Below are positions 51,869-60,296 of a stretch of DNA of 64,000 nucleotides, one piece after another. Origin of the DNA: Polyangium spumosum (GTDB lineage Bacteria > Myxococcota_A > Polyangia > Polyangiales > Polyangiaceae); assembly GCF_009649845.1 (NCBI RefSeq), contig NZ_WJIE01000001.1, positions 62,001-126,000 on the forward strand, read 5' to 3'. The translations under genes were made by a program, and so were the position numbers. How positions within the stretch are numbered: the stretch's first letter is position 1; each line of letters opens with the position of its first letter. The notes beneath the pieces were generated by a model. It ran no database searches, was not told the DNA's origin, and was given only the letters and a program-made list of their open reading frames with translations.

Positions 51869-52819
51869 TCAGCGGGCGCGGGCGACGACGACGAGCGTGG
51901 CGCGGCGGCCCTCCTTGGGCGCGACGGCGCCGAGGTCGTAGGTGATGTACCCGTCGACGAGGACCTCGAGGCTGTGGAGGAGCCGCGCGCGCGGGACGTC
52001 GTTCGGCACGACGAAGGGCGCGGGCTTGTTTTTTTGCTCCTTCGCGGGGGCGCCGTTCTTGTGGTTCTTGCGGAAGAGCGACTGGAGGTGGAGGAGGGCG
52101 GCGCGCGGGGCGGGCTCGTGGAGGAGGAGGGCGTAGCGGCGGACGTCGAGGGTCTCGAAGCCGGTGCGCTCGGCGAGCATGCGGAGCTGCCTCTCGCCGA
52201 AATGGTAGAGGTGGTCGGGCAGGTCGAGCTCGTTCGTGCCGGCCCAGCGCTCACCGGGCAGCTCGGCGACGTTGCCGGTCTGGTAGACCATCAAGCCGCC
52301 GGGGCGCAGGAGCGAGCGCATCTGGCGGAAGGCGTCGAGCGGGTAGGCGAGGTGGGAGAGGACGTTGCGGTGGTAGACGACGTCGAAGCTCGCAGGCGGG
52401 AGCTCGACGGAGGCGAGGGTGCCCTCGCGGGCGTCGACGCCGAGGACGTCGGTGGCGTACCGGACGAAGGGGCCGGTGATGTCGATCCCGGTGGGATCGT
52501 AGCCGCGGCGGAGGGCCTCGCGCAGGAAGTAGCCAGCGGCGCAGCCGATCTCGAGGAGGCGGCCCGAAGGTTGGTAGCGGCCGACGAGGTCGAGGGCGCG
52601 GCGCGCCTCGTAGGTGGCGCGCTCGACGTTGCGGATCTGGAGGCCGAGGTCGACCTTGGTCTCCTGGCCCTCGTAGAGGCGCTTCATCTCGGCCTCGCTG
52701 GGCCGCGGCGTGACGAAGACGAGGCCACAACCGTCGCAGGAGACGGCCTGGTAGCCGTTCTCCTCGTGGTAGGGGCGCGTCCCTCGGTCACCACAGAAAA
52801 TGCAGGAAACGGCCTCCAT
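51869..52819 (-). CDS. Zinc-ribbon methyltransferase of the sugar-modifying type
   Basis: The 316-residue protein has an N-terminal zinc ribbon, CIFCGD with CDGCG about 20 residues later. A class I methyltransferase core follows (RLLEIGCAAGYFLREALRRG, FDVVYHRNVLSHLAYP, LLRPGGLMVYQTGN). Zinc-ribbon methyltransferases act on deoxysugars or polyketide-like substrates, which fits the neighbouring deacetylase and glycosyltransferase. ATG 52819 is used; GTG 52831 adds four residues. It heads the unit with 50 bases to the divergent M20 gene. Confidence 0.82.
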   Translation of the reverse strand: MEAVSCIFCGDRGTRPYHEENGYQAVSCDGCGLVFVTPRPSEAEMKRLYEGQETKVDLGLQIRNVERATYEARRALDLVGRYQPSGRLLEIGCAAGYFLREALRRGYDPTGIDITGPFVRYATDVLGVDAREGTLASVELPPASFDVVYHRNVLSHLAYPLDAFRQMRSLLRPGGLMVYQTGNVAELPGERWAGTNELDLPDHLYHFGERQLRMLAERTGFETLDVRRYALLLHEPAPRAALLHLQSLFRKNHKNGAPAKEQKNKPAPFVVPNDVPRARLLHSLEVLVDGYITYDLGAVAPKEGRRATLVVVARAR

Positions 52820-52869
52820 CTGCGCGGGCACGTATCAGCAACGGGCGAGCGCGTCAAAGGAGAGGTAGG

Positions 52870-53970
52870 ATGGGCGCCATGGATCCCGCCGCCCTGCTCG
52901 CCGAGCTCATCCGACACCGCACCGACAACCCCGGGGGCGACGAGCCGTCGATCTGCCGCATGCTCTCGCGCTCGCTCGCCGCGCTCGGTGCCGACGAGGT
53001 CGCCGTCGTGGAGGTGCCGCGCGACGAAGGGACGGGCGCGTACGTGGTCGCGCGCTGGGGCGAGCCGCACACCATCATCAACGCGCACGTCGACACGGTG
53101 CCCGCGAACAGCGGGTGGACCGTGCCGCCGTGGGAAGGCGTGATCACCGAGGATCGCGTGATCGGCCTCGGCGCGGCGGACACGAAGGGCGCGATCGCCG
53201 CGACGCTCGTCGCGCTCGAAGGCCAGAAGCCGCGCAACGTGGGCGTGGTCTTCTCCGGCGACGAGGAGCGCACGGGCACGTGCATCAAGCATTTCCTGTC
53301 GAGCTCCTGGGCGCAGGTGATCAAGCGCGCCGTGGTCTGCGAGCCGACGGGGCGCGCCGTGGGCGTGCGGCACCGCGGCTGCGTGGCGATGTCGGCCGAG
53401 GTGAAAGGCCGCGGCGGGCATTCATCGGGCGCCGACCAGATGCCGAAGCCGATCGTCACCATGGCCCGGCTCGCGCTGGGGCTCGACGAGATCGGGCGAC
53501 GCTGGCTCGATCGCGGGCCCGCGGACATGAAAGGGCTCTGCTTGAACGTGGCGTCGATCGAGGGCGGCGTCGCCTTCAACGTGGTGCCGAACCGGGCCGC
53601 GCTCACGTTCTCGGTGCGGCCGCCGCCCGGGTTCGACGTGGCCACCTTCGAGGCCGAGCTCGAGGCGAGCGCGCGGGCCGCGGGCGAGGGCATCGAGACG
53701 CAGACCGTGCTGTCGATGTCGCCCTTCGAGACGCGCGACGTCGCTCCCTTCCGCGCGCTCCTCGGCTCCCTGCCGCGCGCCGAGGCGACGCTGCCGTTCT
53801 GGACCGAGGCCGCGCTGTTCTCCGCCGCGGGCATCGACGCCGTGGTGATCGGCCCGGGCGACATCACGCAGGCGCATGCCCCGGACGAATACGTGACGAA
53901 GAGCGACCTGCAATGGGCCGTGGAGGTCTTCCGCCAGGTGATCACGCGGGCCTCCGGTTCAGCGGGCTGA
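52870..53970 (+). CDS. M20 family metallopeptidase (ArgE/DapE-like deacylase)
   Basis: A 366-residue two-zinc hydrolase. Visible features are INAHVDTVP (His and Asp ligands), GLGAADTKGAIAA, SGDEERTG (catalytic Glu), CEPTGR and a dimerisation segment GRGGHSS. The C-terminal HAPDEYV supplies a ligand His. It should cleave an N-acyl or peptide amide bond. The family cannot be resolved to ArgE, DapE or an aminoacylase from sequence, and no arginine or lysine genes adjoin. Met 52870 or 52879 may start it; AGGAGAGG precedes the first. Confidence 0.87.
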   Translation: MGAMDPAALLAELIRHRTDNPGGDEPSICRMLSRSLAALGADEVAVVEVPRDEGTGAYVVARWGEPHTIINAHVDTVPANSGWTVPPWEGVITEDRVIGLGAADTKGAIAATLVALEGQKPRNVGVVFSGDEERTGTCIKHFLSSSWAQVIKRAVVCEPTGRAVGVRHRGCVAMSAEVKGRGGHSSGADQMPKPIVTMARLALGLDEIGRRWLDRGPADMKGLCLNVASIEGGVAFNVVPNRAALTFSVRPPPGFDVATFEAELEASARAAGEGIETQTVLSMSPFETRDVAPFRALLGSLPRAEATLPFWTEAALFSAAGIDAVVIGPGDITQAHAPDEYVTKSDLQWAVEVFRQVITRASGSAG

Positions 53971-53977
53971 CGCCCTG

Positions 53978-54241
53978 TCAGCCGCCTTTACGAAAATCGA
54001 CGCGCCGCACACGCGCGCCCCTCTTGACACGAACCCCGCTCTCCGGGACGGGCTCCTCGACGTCTTCGCCGCGGCCGTGCGCCTCCGCCAGAGGAGCCGC
54101 GCCGGCGCTCCGGCGCGCGCGACGCAAGCCCACCTCGGCCGCCTCTCGGCCGCCTGCGCGACCCGCGAGCCACAACCTCCCCACGATACCCGCGAGGACC
54201 ACGGTGCCGAGGACAACGAGTTCGCCGTGCGGAAAGCCCAT
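53978..54241 (-). CDS. Small membrane-anchored protein
   Basis: The 87-residue protein begins MGFPHGELVVLGTVVLAGIVGRLWL, one hydrophobic helix, followed by an Arg/Ala/Gly/Glu-rich tail. GGGAGGAG lies eight bases upstream of the ATG at 54241, so a real gene is likely even though it is short; the longer frame to 54274 lacks such a site. No family is recognised. It converges on the M20 peptidase gene with a seven-base gap. Confidence 0.58.
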   Translation of the reverse strand: MGFPHGELVVLGTVVLAGIVGRLWLAGRAGGREAAEVGLRRARRSAGAAPLAEAHGRGEDVEEPVPESGVRVKRGARVRRVDFRKGG

Positions 54242-54421
54242 GGATACACTCCTCCCGTCGCGCGGGGAGAGCACACGCGCGAAAGCGAATGAACGCGCCG
54301 CCGAACCCGATCGCGACGGATCGGGGCCATTGTGCGGGGAACCTTTACTCTACGGGGTTCCGCCGCGTTTTGCTAGACATTTCTCGACGGGGGAGAAAAA
54401 GGGTCAGGGGACGCGGGGGCG

Positions 54422-54727
54422 TCAGAGGATGCGGCTGACCTGGAAGGTCGGCTTCATGTCGGTGTAGCTGGGCAGGTCCTCGTTGATCTGCCGGCCGTGC
54501 TGCGCCATTCCGCGCTGGAAATCCTCGAGGGAGTCGAAGGTCATGCTCGCGATGACGACGAAGGGAGGGGGCGCCCCATTACGAGGCAGCCCCTCGGCGA
54601 CCTCCGCGCTCCTCAAGCCGAACGGGCCGAGCAGGGCTCTGACCATTGGGACGTGCTTCTGCACGTAATAGTCGAGGTCGAAGCGCTTGCCCTCTGCGTG
54701 CGGGTACAGGATGGTGACGCGGTACAT
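54422..54727 (-). CDS. EthD family protein
   Basis: The 101-residue protein has MYRVTILYPHAEGKRFDLDYYVQKHVPMV, then FVVIASMTFDSLEDFQRGMA. This is the dimeric alpha/beta-barrel EthD pattern with conserved Tyr, Asp-Tyr and His. EthD proteins occur in ether or quinone degradation and as small accessory proteins; the substrate is unknown. It stands alone, divergent from the lipoprotein at 54884. Confidence 0.85.
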   Translation of the reverse strand: MYRVTILYPHAEGKRFDLDYYVQKHVPMVRALLGPFGLRSAEVAEGLPRNGAPPPFVVIASMTFDSLEDFQRGMAQHGRQINEDLPSYTDMKPTFQVSRIL

Positions 54728-54808
54728 GCGAGTGGCCTCCTCGGGTGCTCGCTGTTCTTACCACGGACGCGGGCGGCGCGCGGCAGGCGAGCGAGCCGCC
54801 TCCTCCGG

Positions 54809-54838
54809 TTGACACGCGTCCGTCCAGCCGGATACGTT
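54809..54838 (+). promoter_or_regulatory. Sigma-70-type promoter of the 54884 lipoprotein gene
   Basis: TTGACA at 54809-54814 and TACGTT at 54833-54838 are spaced by 18 bases. The predicted transcript starts near 54845, just before the hairpin at 54848-54869. Confidence 0.55.
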
Positions 54839-54847
54839 CCCCTCCGC

Positions 54848-54869
54848 CCGGTGAGTTCACTCTCACCGG
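54848..54869 (+). promoter_or_regulatory. Perfect hairpin at the 5' end of the 54884 transcript
   Basis: CCGGTGAG, a six-base loop TTCACT and CTCACCGG form an 8-bp stem. It begins about where transcription should start and ends at the Shine-Dalgarno (GGAAGGAG, 54868-54875). It could be an operator palindrome or an RNA element that limits ribosome access or protects the 5' end. Confidence 0.5.
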
Positions 54870-54883
54870 AAGGAGCGATTAGA

Positions 54884-55690
54884 ATGAACCTTTACGTGCG
54901 ACGAATCTCGATGGTGGCCCCGATGCTCGTGATGCTCGCTTGCTTCGCGGGATGCGGGGACGACGGCCCGACCGGCACGGGCGGCAACGGCGGCACGGGC
55001 GGCAGCGGCGCGGCCGGCGGCATGGGCGGCACGGGCGGCACGGGCGGCATGGGCGGCACGGGCGGCACGGGTGGCATGGGCGGCGCCGGTGGCATGGGCG
55101 GTACCGGTGGCATGGGCGGCGCCGGTGGCATGGGCGGCGGCCCCATGGCGCTCTGCGACGACGGGATGGTCGTCGACGAGGTCGACGATACGAAGCGCTG
55201 CGTCAACGTGACCAATCTCGTGAACGAGATCCAGGCCCCGGCCAGCATGAAGTGGGCCGACACGGAGATCGCCGTCTCCTCCGAATACTCCGCCGCGGGC
55301 AGTTATTCAGCGACCCAGGCCCTCGGCGCGCCGAATGTGTATCCCACCGCCGGGGACGAGGCCAACGCCTGGGCCACGGCGACCGAGGACGCCGCCGACG
55401 AGTACTTGACCGTCGGGTTCTCGACGCCCGTGACCGGCGAAGCGGTCTGGATCTACGAGACGTACAACCCGGGCGCCGTGAAGAAGGTGACGATCAAGAC
55501 CGCCGACGGCGACAAGGTGATTTACGACAACCCGATGCCCAAGGCGATCGGAGGCTGCGCGCACGTCCTCTCCGTGCCGACCATGACCTGCTCGCCCATC
55601 TCCGAGGTGCGTATCGACCTCGACTCCGAGGCCGTGACGGGCTTCAACGAGATCGACGCGGTCGGCATCCTGCCCCCCACGATGCCCTGA
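54884..55690 (+). CDS. Lipoprotein with Gly-rich linker and discoidin-like C-terminal domain
   Basis: The 268-residue precursor has lipobox CFAGC (Cys24). A low-complexity linker of GGTGG/GGMGG units runs from about residue 30 to 85. The mature domain has VNEIQAPASMKWADTEIAVSSEYSAAGS, ATQALGAPNVYP, LTVGFSTPVTGEAVWIYETYNPGAVKKV and FNEIDAVGI. This beta-sandwich pattern resembles F5/8-type (discoidin) carbohydrate-binding domains. GGAAGGAG precedes the ATG. A surface-binding role is inferred. Confidence 0.73.
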   Translation: MNLYVRRISMVAPMLVMLACFAGCGDDGPTGTGGNGGTGGSGAAGGMGGTGGTGGMGGTGGTGGMGGAGGMGGTGGMGGAGGMGGGPMALCDDGMVVDEVDDTKRCVNVTNLVNEIQAPASMKWADTEIAVSSEYSAAGSYSATQALGAPNVYPTAGDEANAWATATEDAADEYLTVGFSTPVTGEAVWIYETYNPGAVKKVTIKTADGDKVIYDNPMPKAIGGCAHVLSVPTMTCSPISEVRIDLDSEAVTGFNEIDAVGILPPTMP

Positions 55691-55699
55691 CCCAGGCCG

Positions 55700-57910
55700 C
55701 TACGGCTTCCCCCCGAGGGCCTTCTCCGCCGCGCGGAGCAGGGGCCCCGCGCTGATCGGCTCCCCGGTCGCGTGCTTCATCCACAGATCCGGCAACACCG
55801 ATCCGTACTTCGCCATGCGCTCGAACTCCGGGCCGAGCTTGCCTTGCTTTCGCACGTGCTCCTCGATCTGGAACGCGATCAGGTGCCCGAGCGGATAATC
55901 CGGCAGGTAGAGCGGCGTCGAGATCGCGTGTGAATAAATCGCGAGCAGCGCCGAATCCGGGGAGCCGAGGAGCGGCGCATAATACTGGTTCCAGTACCTC
56001 TTCGCGATCGTGACGGCGGCCTTGCCGAGCTCCTCGGCCGTCGCCTCCGGGTGCTCGTAGAGCCAATGCCACACGTCCGTCTCGACGAGCGCGACGCCCG
56101 CGATCTCCCAGGCCGACCAGAGCTCGCCGAGCACGCGATCCCGCTCGGATTCGGCCGTGGGCTTGGACAGACCGAGCAGCTCGAGGTCCCGCGCCTGGAA
56201 CGTGAAGGCGAGCGCCTCGGTGAAGGCGTTGTTCGGCACGCCCGCGAGAAGCGTGTGGTCGACGTCGTACAAGGAGAGGACCTGCTCGACGTTGTGCCCG
56301 AGCTCGTGGACGGCGATGTTGTACCCCTTGTAGTTCATGCCGTCCTTCTCGATACGCGTCCGCAGGCGCGCCTTGTCCCCGCGGCGCCGCGGCTCCATCG
56401 CGTGCCCGGCGCCGCGCGAGGGGTCGACCGCGATCTTGTCGGCGATCGTCCGGGCGTGATCCTTCGGGAAACCAAGCTCCACGAGGATCCGCGGGATGTC
56501 CGCGGAGAACGCCTTCGCGTCGGGATAACGCTTCCGCGTGATCGCGTCGAGCTCGGCCTCGGTCTTGCCGCCGCGGGGCTTGAAGCCGGCATACCAGAGA
56601 TCCTGCGGCCCGAGCTTGCGGCCGAGCCGGCGCTCGATCTCGGCGGCCACCTTGGGGATCGTCTTCGAGCCCAGGATCGAGAGGAAGAGCCCGCGCACGC
56701 GGTCCTCGCCGATCTCGCGGGTGAGCTCGAATCGGCGCTTCATGGCGGAGTTCGCGATCGGCGAGAAGGGATCGGCCCGCCGGGAGGCGCGGAACGAGGC
56801 GAGCAGCTTCTCGTAACGGACGAAGGGCTCGGGGCGCGCGGAGGCGGTCGTGAGGGGCGCGCGGTTCGGCGCGGAGGGCTCGATCTCCGCGGCCGGCGCG
56901 GGGCGGACCTCGTTCGTGAACGGGTTCCAGTCGACCCGCGGATCGTCGATGACCGCGGCCGGGATCGTCTGCGTGACGATACGCTCCATCACCTGCACGA
57001 TCATCCGCTGCTTCTCGAGGCCCCTGGGATCGCCGTAATTGGCCTTGAGCTCGTCGCGCAGGTTCCAGTGGCTGATGAGCCGGAGCCCGGAGGGGAAGGG
57101 ACGTTCACCCGATTCGACGCTCGGGGCTCCGGGTCGCCCTTCGGCGCCCTGCGCCCCGAACCCCTTCTCACTCACGAGGTGATGCATCCAGACGTTGTAA
57201 TCGGAGATGTAGAGATCCCCCTCGGCGCCCGCGCGCGCGATGTCCTGGGCGACCGCGCCGGGGATACGAAGGGCGAAGCGCCCCGTGAGCCGGTCCTCGG
57301 CCCAGCGTCGCCGGCTCCAGCGCTCGCCCTCGGCGCTCTTCGTCGCGAGGTCCGAGAGCGGGAAATTCAGCAATGCGACGAAGGCGATCTTCGACTGGAA
57401 GAGATCCTCGTAGAGGTGCGCCGCAGGCTCGTAACCCGCGAGCAGCGGATCGAGCGGGAAGAGCGGCCCGGTGTCGGTGTCCGTGGGAAAACGCAGCGCG
57501 CGCCCCATCTCGTGCAGGTGCCCCTCGAGCTGTTCGAGCAGCCCCTCGAGCCGGGCGAACGTGGCGTCGATCGCCGCGGGCTCCGCGAGGAACTGCGCGC
57601 GCACGAATGCGCCGAGATCCCCGTCCTCCGCGCGCCAGAGGGACGCGACCTGCGCGAGCCCCCGCTTGATCCGGGGTCGCGCGGCTTCACCGTGCTTGCC
57701 GACGAGCTCCGCTTCGAGGGCGCCGAGATCGACGCCGACGGGCCCAGGCGCGTGCGGGAGGGCGACGGCCGGGCACGCGGGCGCAGGGCACGGCGCGCAC
57801 GTCCGCGCCTCGGGCGGGCAGGGGGACGGGGCCTCGGCGGGCGGCGGAGGTTCTCCGGCGCAACCGGCGAGGAAGACGAGCGGCACGAGGTGGACGAGAG
57901 CGGAGCGCAT
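55700..57910 (-). CDS. Lipoprotein zinc metallopeptidase (gluzincin-like)
   Basis: The 736-residue precursor has lipobox FLAGC (Cys16) and a Pro/Cys-rich start. A mostly helical chain follows, carrying HELGH at residues 535-539 (IAVHELGHNVEQVL), an HExxH-type zinc site (HELGH) with a likely Glu ligand further on. Helical length and a late HELGH suit an M3/M2-like peptidase domain, but I cannot name the family. It should act in the envelope. The ATG at 57910 opens on the signal peptide; the longer frame lacks one. It converges on the 54884 lipoprotein gene with a nine-base gap. Confidence 0.72.
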   Translation of the reverse strand: MRSALVHLVPLVFLAGCAGEPPPPAEAPSPCPPEARTCAPCPAPACPAVALPHAPGPVGVDLGALEAELVGKHGEAARPRIKRGLAQVASLWRAEDGDLGAFVRAQFLAEPAAIDATFARLEGLLEQLEGHLHEMGRALRFPTDTDTGPLFPLDPLLAGYEPAAHLYEDLFQSKIAFVALLNFPLSDLATKSAEGERWSRRRWAEDRLTGRFALRIPGAVAQDIARAGAEGDLYISDYNVWMHHLVSEKGFGAQGAEGRPGAPSVESGERPFPSGLRLISHWNLRDELKANYGDPRGLEKQRMIVQVMERIVTQTIPAAVIDDPRVDWNPFTNEVRPAPAAEIEPSAPNRAPLTTASARPEPFVRYEKLLASFRASRRADPFSPIANSAMKRRFELTREIGEDRVRGLFLSILGSKTIPKVAAEIERRLGRKLGPQDLWYAGFKPRGGKTEAELDAITRKRYPDAKAFSADIPRILVELGFPKDHARTIADKIAVDPSRGAGHAMEPRRRGDKARLRTRIEKDGMNYKGYNIAVHELGHNVEQVLSLYDVDHTLLAGVPNNAFTEALAFTFQARDLELLGLSKPTAESERDRVLGELWSAWEIAGVALVETDVWHWLYEHPEATAEELGKAAVTIAKRYWNQYYAPLLGSPDSALLAIYSHAISTPLYLPDYPLGHLIAFQIEEHVRKQGKLGPEFERMAKYGSVLPDLWMKHATGEPISAGPLLRAAEKALGGKP

Positions 57911-57971
57911 GGAGACGCCAAAGCAGCGCTCTCGGGCGGCGTCAACCGGCGTTCGTCGCCGATCGTGTCGC

Positions 57972-58601
57972 TCAGGGGATGCAGGCCGAGCTGCCGCCCT
58001 CCTCGAAGACGGGACAGTAGGTATCCGCCGTTTCGCAGAGCCCCGCGCACGTCTTGCAATGGATGCAGTCATCGAGGGCGCGGAAACGCTTGATCCCCTC
58101 CATGTCGAAGTTCATCGTCTCCTGGCAAAACCAGGTGCAACAGGCGCCGGCCTGGGTGCTGTCGCAAGGGCCAGGGCCGTTCGGCATGCCGTTCTTCGTG
58201 CAGTTGTAGATGCTGACGCACGTCTTCCATTCCATGCAGGCATCGAACGCGGCCAGGCACTCCGTCGCGGCCGCGCCCGCGGCGTCCGTGCACGCCTCGC
58301 AGCTCGCGTAATTGCTGCCGCCCGAGCCGCCCGCGCCGCCCATGCCCCCGCCCGCGCCGCCCGAGCCGGCCATCACGCCACCCGCGCCACCCGCGCCACC
58401 CGCGCCGCCCGAGCCGGCCATCGCGCCTCCCGTCCCACCACCCGCGCCGCCCGTGCCCCCGGATCCGCCGCTCGACGCGGTGCTGCCCGCGCCCGAGCCG
58501 CCGCTGCCGCCGCCGCCTTCGTTCACCTCGCTGCCGCAGCCGGCGACGCCGAGCGACATACTCGCCAGGACGAACCCCCAGAAAGACCAAGACAATTTCA
58601 T
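57972..58601 (-). CDS. Cys-rich lipoprotein with Gly-rich linker
   Basis: The 209-residue precursor has lipobox VAGC (Cys22). A long GGSGG/GGAGG linker is followed by a Cys-rich domain (NYASCEACTDAAGAAATECLAAFDAC, CVSIYNC, GACCTWFCQET, CIHCKTCAGLCETADTYC). The regular Cys pairs suggest several disulphides. AAGGGAG lies eight bases before the ATG. The Gly-rich linker resembles that of the 54884 product, although the mature domains are unrelated. No function is known. Confidence 0.72.
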   Translation of the reverse strand: MKLSWSFWGFVLASMSLGVAGCGSEVNEGGGGSGGSGAGSTASSGGSGGTGGAGGGTGGAMAGSGGAGGAGGAGGVMAGSGGAGGGMGGAGGSGGSNYASCEACTDAAGAAATECLAAFDACMEWKTCVSIYNCTKNGMPNGPGPCDSTQAGACCTWFCQETMNFDMEGIKRFRALDDCIHCKTCAGLCETADTYCPVFEEGGSSACIP

Positions 58602-58692
58602 GGAACGACTCCCTTCTTTCGCCTGATTTTTGCCCAGACGAAATCCGCGGGGAGGATCGTACACGGTTTCCGTCGCGCCGTCCGCGATGAGC

Positions 58693-59652
58693 TCAGCCGC
58701 CGAGCGGGGCCCGCGCGGCCTCGCCGGGCTCGCCTGCGCGGAGGAAAGGCAGGATGGTGTCGACCAGACGATCCGGCGAGTCGACGTGGGAGAAATGCGA
58801 CGTGCCGTCGAGGTAACGCAGCTCGGAGCCCCGCGCGAGGCGGTGGAGGGCCTCGCCCACGCGGGGCGGCACCACCGGGTCCTTCCGCGCGTACACGAAG
58901 AGCAGCGGCACGGGGAAAGGCGCGCGGCCGAGCGCGTCGACGAAGGCGCGGAAGCCCGCGGGCGCCAGCGTCTCGTGCAGCGATTTCGTGAAGCAGGTGA
59001 TCCCGTCGTCCGTGGCGAGCGGGGCGCCGTACTCGTCGAGCTCCTCGCGCGATTTGAGCCGTTCGTCGTGGTAATGGACGTTCCGGTACACCCAGCGGCG
59101 CGGATCACGTTGCACGAGGTGGCGCAGGAGCGCGCGCCCGGCGCCGGTCGAGAGCAGGGCCCGGAGCGCGAAATACCGCGGATCCGGCGTGCCCGGCGCG
59201 TGGTTCACGACGAGGCGCGACGCGGCGGCCGGATCCTGCAGGGCGAGGTGCATGGCCACGTATCCGCCGAGCGAGTTGCCCGCGATGACGCAGCCGCGGA
59301 TGCCGAGCGCCTCCTGGAGCTCGGCGAGGAAGGCGCCGAAGCTCCGGGCCGAAAAGTCCGCGCCCGTGGGCTTGTCCGAGCGGCCCGATCCGGGCATGTC
59401 GGGGGCGTAGACGCGGAAATGCCGGCCGAGGGGCTCGAGCACGTACCGGAACGAATAACTCGACGTCATGAGCCCGTGCACGAGCAGGAGCGGCGGGCCG
59501 GATCCCGTGACGCGGACGTGCACGCGGACGTCGCCGAAGATGCGGGAAGGCACGCGCACGGTGCGCGCCTCGGCGCGGTGGTAGCCGTGGGGGATGCGGG
59601 GCAGGGCGGGCAGCGCGTCGTACGGGAGCCGCTCGAAGGGACGGAGCGCCAT
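58693..59652 (-). CDS. Alpha/beta hydrolase
   Basis: A 319-residue hydrolase with HGLMTSS (oxyanion region), nucleophile elbow AGNSLGG (Ser), a later Asp in YARKDPVVP and His in GTSHFSHVD. The likely substrate class is an ester or amide; no more can be said. The ATG overlaps the stop of the upstream isomerase gene (ATGA), so the two are coupled, hinting at steps in one degradation pathway. Confidence 0.83.
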   Translation of the reverse strand: MALRPFERLPYDALPALPRIPHGYHRAEARTVRVPSRIFGDVRVHVRVTGSGPPLLLVHGLMTSSYSFRYVLEPLGRHFRVYAPDMPGSGRSDKPTGADFSARSFGAFLAELQEALGIRGCVIAGNSLGGYVAMHLALQDPAAASRLVVNHAPGTPDPRYFALRALLSTGAGRALLRHLVQRDPRRWVYRNVHYHDERLKSREELDEYGAPLATDDGITCFTKSLHETLAPAGFRAFVDALGRAPFPVPLLFVYARKDPVVPPRVGEALHRLARGSELRYLDGTSHFSHVDSPDRLVDTILPFLRAGEPGEAARAPLGG

Positions 59653-60236
59653 CAGCCTTTCAGCGCTTCCTCGACGAAGTGGAGCCGGTCGTTGCCCCAG
59701 AAGAGCTCGTCCCCGACGTAGATCGCGGGCGCCCCGAACATGCCCCGCGTGACGGCGGCGTCCGTATCGGCGCGTAGCCGATCCTTGATCGGCTGCGTCT
59801 CGATCGCGGCGAGCGCGGCCTCGGGATCGAGGCCCACGCCACGCGCGAGATCGGCGAGCGTGTCGGGGCGCGCGAGGTCCCGATCCTCCGCCCACATCGC
59901 GCGGAAGGCCGCCTGCGTGAACGCCTCGGCCTTGCCCTGATCGGCGGCGACGTGGACGAGGCGCATGGCCTTGAGGGTGTTCGAGGGGAAGTGGCTCGAG
60001 AAGCGGAAGGGCACGCCGTAGTGCCGCGCCCAGCGCTCGAGGTCCTTCAGCATGTACGCGCCCTTCGTGGGGACCTTGGCGGGCATGTCGTTGCCCGCGG
60101 CCTTGAAGACGGCGAAGAGCACGACGGGGCGGTAGTGGACCGTCGCGCCCGCGCGCGCCGCGAGGGCCGGGAGCTGCGTGGCGGCGAGGTAGCTGTAGGG
60201 GGACGAGAAGTCGAAGTAGAAATCGAGGGTCTTCAA
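59652..60236 (-). CDS. DsbA-family isomerase (2-hydroxychromene-2-carboxylate isomerase-like)
   Basis: The 194-residue thioredoxin-fold protein begins MKTLDFYFDFSSPYSYLAA, the FDFxSPYxY signature of HCCA isomerases and kappa glutathione transferases, with Ser in place of a redox Cys. FSSHFPSNTLKAMRLV and FGAPAIYVGDELFWGNDRL complete the match. It probably acts on a glutathione-linked aromatic intermediate. It precedes and overlaps the hydrolase gene. Confidence 0.85.
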   Translation of the reverse strand: MKTLDFYFDFSSPYSYLAATQLPALAARAGATVHYRPVVLFAVFKAAGNDMPAKVPTKGAYMLKDLERWARHYGVPFRFSSHFPSNTLKAMRLVHVAADQGKAEAFTQAAFRAMWAEDRDLARPDTLADLARGVGLDPEAALAAIETQPIKDRLRADTDAAVTRGMFGAPAIYVGDELFWGNDRLHFVEEALKG

Positions 60237-60296
60237 CGGGCGCGTGCCTCCGGGAGGACGAGTGTAGGGGCGACCGTGCCGAAGGAGAAGGCTTTC

